Made by a program: the position numbers and the translations under genes. A DNA stretch of 5,704 nucleotides from Spirochaeta sp. (lineage in GTDB: Bacteria; Spirochaetota; Spirochaetia; DSM-27196; Alkalispirochaetaceae), in contig SKHA01000136.1 of the NCBI GenBank assembly GCA_007117185.1, forward strand, positions 1 to 5,704. Reading direction: 5' to 3'. The notes beneath the pieces were generated by a model that was not told the origin of the DNA, made no database searches, and worked only from the letters and a program-made list of their open reading frames with translations. Below are positions 4,971-5,704 of the stretch, one piece after another; the first letter of the stretch is position 1, and the number at the start of each line of letters is the position of its first letter.

Positions 4971-5704
4971 TGGTCCGCTCCAAACCGGATTCTGGGGTCA
5001 ACCACCGCCAGCAGGATATCGCTGACGATCATTCCGAAGAGCACGAGAAAGCTGATAAACATGATGTTGGCCAGAACCAGGTTCACATCCTCCTGCCGTA
5101 CCGCCTCGTACATCAGGCGGCCGATCCCGGGATAGGAGAAGATGATCTCCAGAATAAGAGAGCCCGAAAAGAGCCCGGCGAAGAGGTTGGCACTGGAGGT
5201 GATGTACGGGTTGAGGGTGTTGCGAAAGGCGTGGGCAAAGTAAACTCGGCCCTCGCTGATTCCGCGGCTGCGCAGGCTGGTCACGTAGGGCTGTCCCAGC
5301 TGGTCCAGCATTGTCGCCCGGATCATGCGCATGGTGCCGCCGATACCCCCCAGAAACGCACCGATCAGAGGCAGAAGGATGTGATACAGGTAACTGAATA
5401 CAAAGCGTACCGGCGCCTCCGACTGGGGAAACCCCGGGTAGGCGGTGATGGGGAAAAGCCCCGTGACGGCGGCAAAGAGCTGCAGCAGGATCAGCAGCAG
5501 CACCCCTGGGAACGCGTGCAACACCAGCGCCACCAATGTAGCCACCAGGTCCACCCTGGTTCCGGTTTTTGAGCTGAAGTAGATCCCCAGGGCAAAGGAT
5601 ATGACGGTGAGGAAGAACAGGGAGATCAGGTTCAGCACCAGGCTGTTGATCATACGATCGCGGATCAGAAAGAGAATCGGCGCCCGGGAGATGAGACTCC
5701 GACC
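4967..5704 (-). CDS. oppB: Oligopeptide ABC importer permease, OppB type, 5' end missing
   Basis: This is the C-terminal 245 residues of the first permease of the peptide channel; the reading frame is open to the right edge. The visible start (GRSLISRAPILFLIRDRM) matches the conserved OppB segment just before the second transmembrane helix, so the ATG at 5653 is internal. Roughly 70-100 N-terminal residues, including TM1 and the first loop, lie outside. Counting from Met at 5653, membrane segments lie at about 4-26, 36-63, 88-107, 150-172 and 193-220. The coupling (EAA) loop is YVTSLRSRGISEGRVYFAHAFRN (123-145, bases 5287-5219), followed by LNPYITS. The IFSYPGIGRLMYEAV stretch and the C-terminal VDPRIRFG are OppB/DppB signatures. 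Its stop overlaps the oppC start. The operon promoter and the usual substrate-binding protein gene must lie beyond the edge. Confidence 0.92.
   Translation of the reverse strand, partial: GRSLISRAPILFLIRDRMINSLVLNLISLFFLTVISFALGIYFSSKTGTRVDLVATLVALVLHAFPGVLLLILLQLFAAVTGLFPITAYPGFPQSEAPVRFVFSYLYHILLPLIGAFLGGIGGTMRMIRATMLDQLGQPYVTSLRSRGISEGRVYFAHAFRNTLNPYITSSANLFAGLFSGSLILEIIFSYPGIGRLMYEAVRQEDVNLVLANIMFISFLVLFGMIVSDILLAVVDPRIRFGADQ
4978..4981 (-). promoter_or_regulatory. Shine-Dalgarno supporting the GTG start of oppC
   Basis: GGAG on the minus strand lies 7 bases before the GTG at 4970, inside the end of oppB. It supports the GTG start, which also makes the GTGA overlap with the oppB stop and leaves a normal basic N-terminus (MKRFWRALFRRP) before TM1. 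Confidence 0.6.

Noticed and set aside
4682..5572. Plus-strand open frame of 296 codons opposite oppC/oppB
   Set aside because: It lies antisense to clear permease sequence, is low-complexity in charged residues and has no family features.
1..5704. Mobile elements, CRISPR arrays, tRNA or rRNA genes
   Set aside because: I looked for transposase motifs, terminal inverted repeats, regularly spaced repeats and tRNA-like cloverleaf segments and saw none. The gene-dense layout leaves no room for them outside coding regions.

Overview
The 5.7 kb window is densely coding, with no gap longer than about 31 bp between genes. It has a fairly high G+C content. The organism looks like a Gram-negative, double-membraned bacterium: one gene encodes a small outer-membrane beta-barrel-like protein with a Sec signal peptide and a C-terminal aromatic residue, and another encodes a lipoprotein-type metallopeptidase. 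A free-living spirochaete of the Spirochaeta/Alkalispirochaeta type would fit the loose lipobox, the beta-barrel type and the long-loop OppC. This is an inference at modest confidence; no rRNA or marker gene is present to settle it.

Right-hand two thirds (1910-5704, minus strand): an oligopeptide/dipeptide (Opp/Dpp, PepT-family) ABC importer core in the order oppB (5' end cut by the window edge), oppC, oppD, oppF. The three junctions are 4-base start/stop overlaps (GTGA, ATGA, ATGA), so the genes are almost certainly one translationally coupled operon. Both ATPases carry complete Walker A, Q-loop, signature, Walker B and H-loop motifs. OppD has the four-cysteine C-terminal domain and OppF lacks it. 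OppC has an unusually long extracytoplasmic loop. The substrate-binding protein is not in the window and would be expected upstream, beyond 5704.

Middle (1639-1941, plus strand): a 100-residue ABM-fold protein resembling LsrG. It converges on oppF, and the two coding regions overlap by 32 bp.

Left-hand third (1-1607, minus strand): a second, divergent unit of closely spaced genes. It holds a predicted HExxH aminopeptidase lipoprotein, a small outer-membrane beta-barrel candidate, and the first five codons of a third gene with a consensus Shine-Dalgarno. Only 31 bp separate the aminopeptidase from the ABM gene, so both promoters must sit in that gap or inside the neighbouring genes.

The shared theme is peptide use at the envelope: a surface or periplasmic peptidase beside a peptide importer. 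The two units are separate transcripts, so a functional link is a hypothesis. I found no clearly novel system; the most unusual points are the OppC loop, the OppD/OppF asymmetry, the orphan LsrG-like gene and the compressed divergent and convergent junctions.
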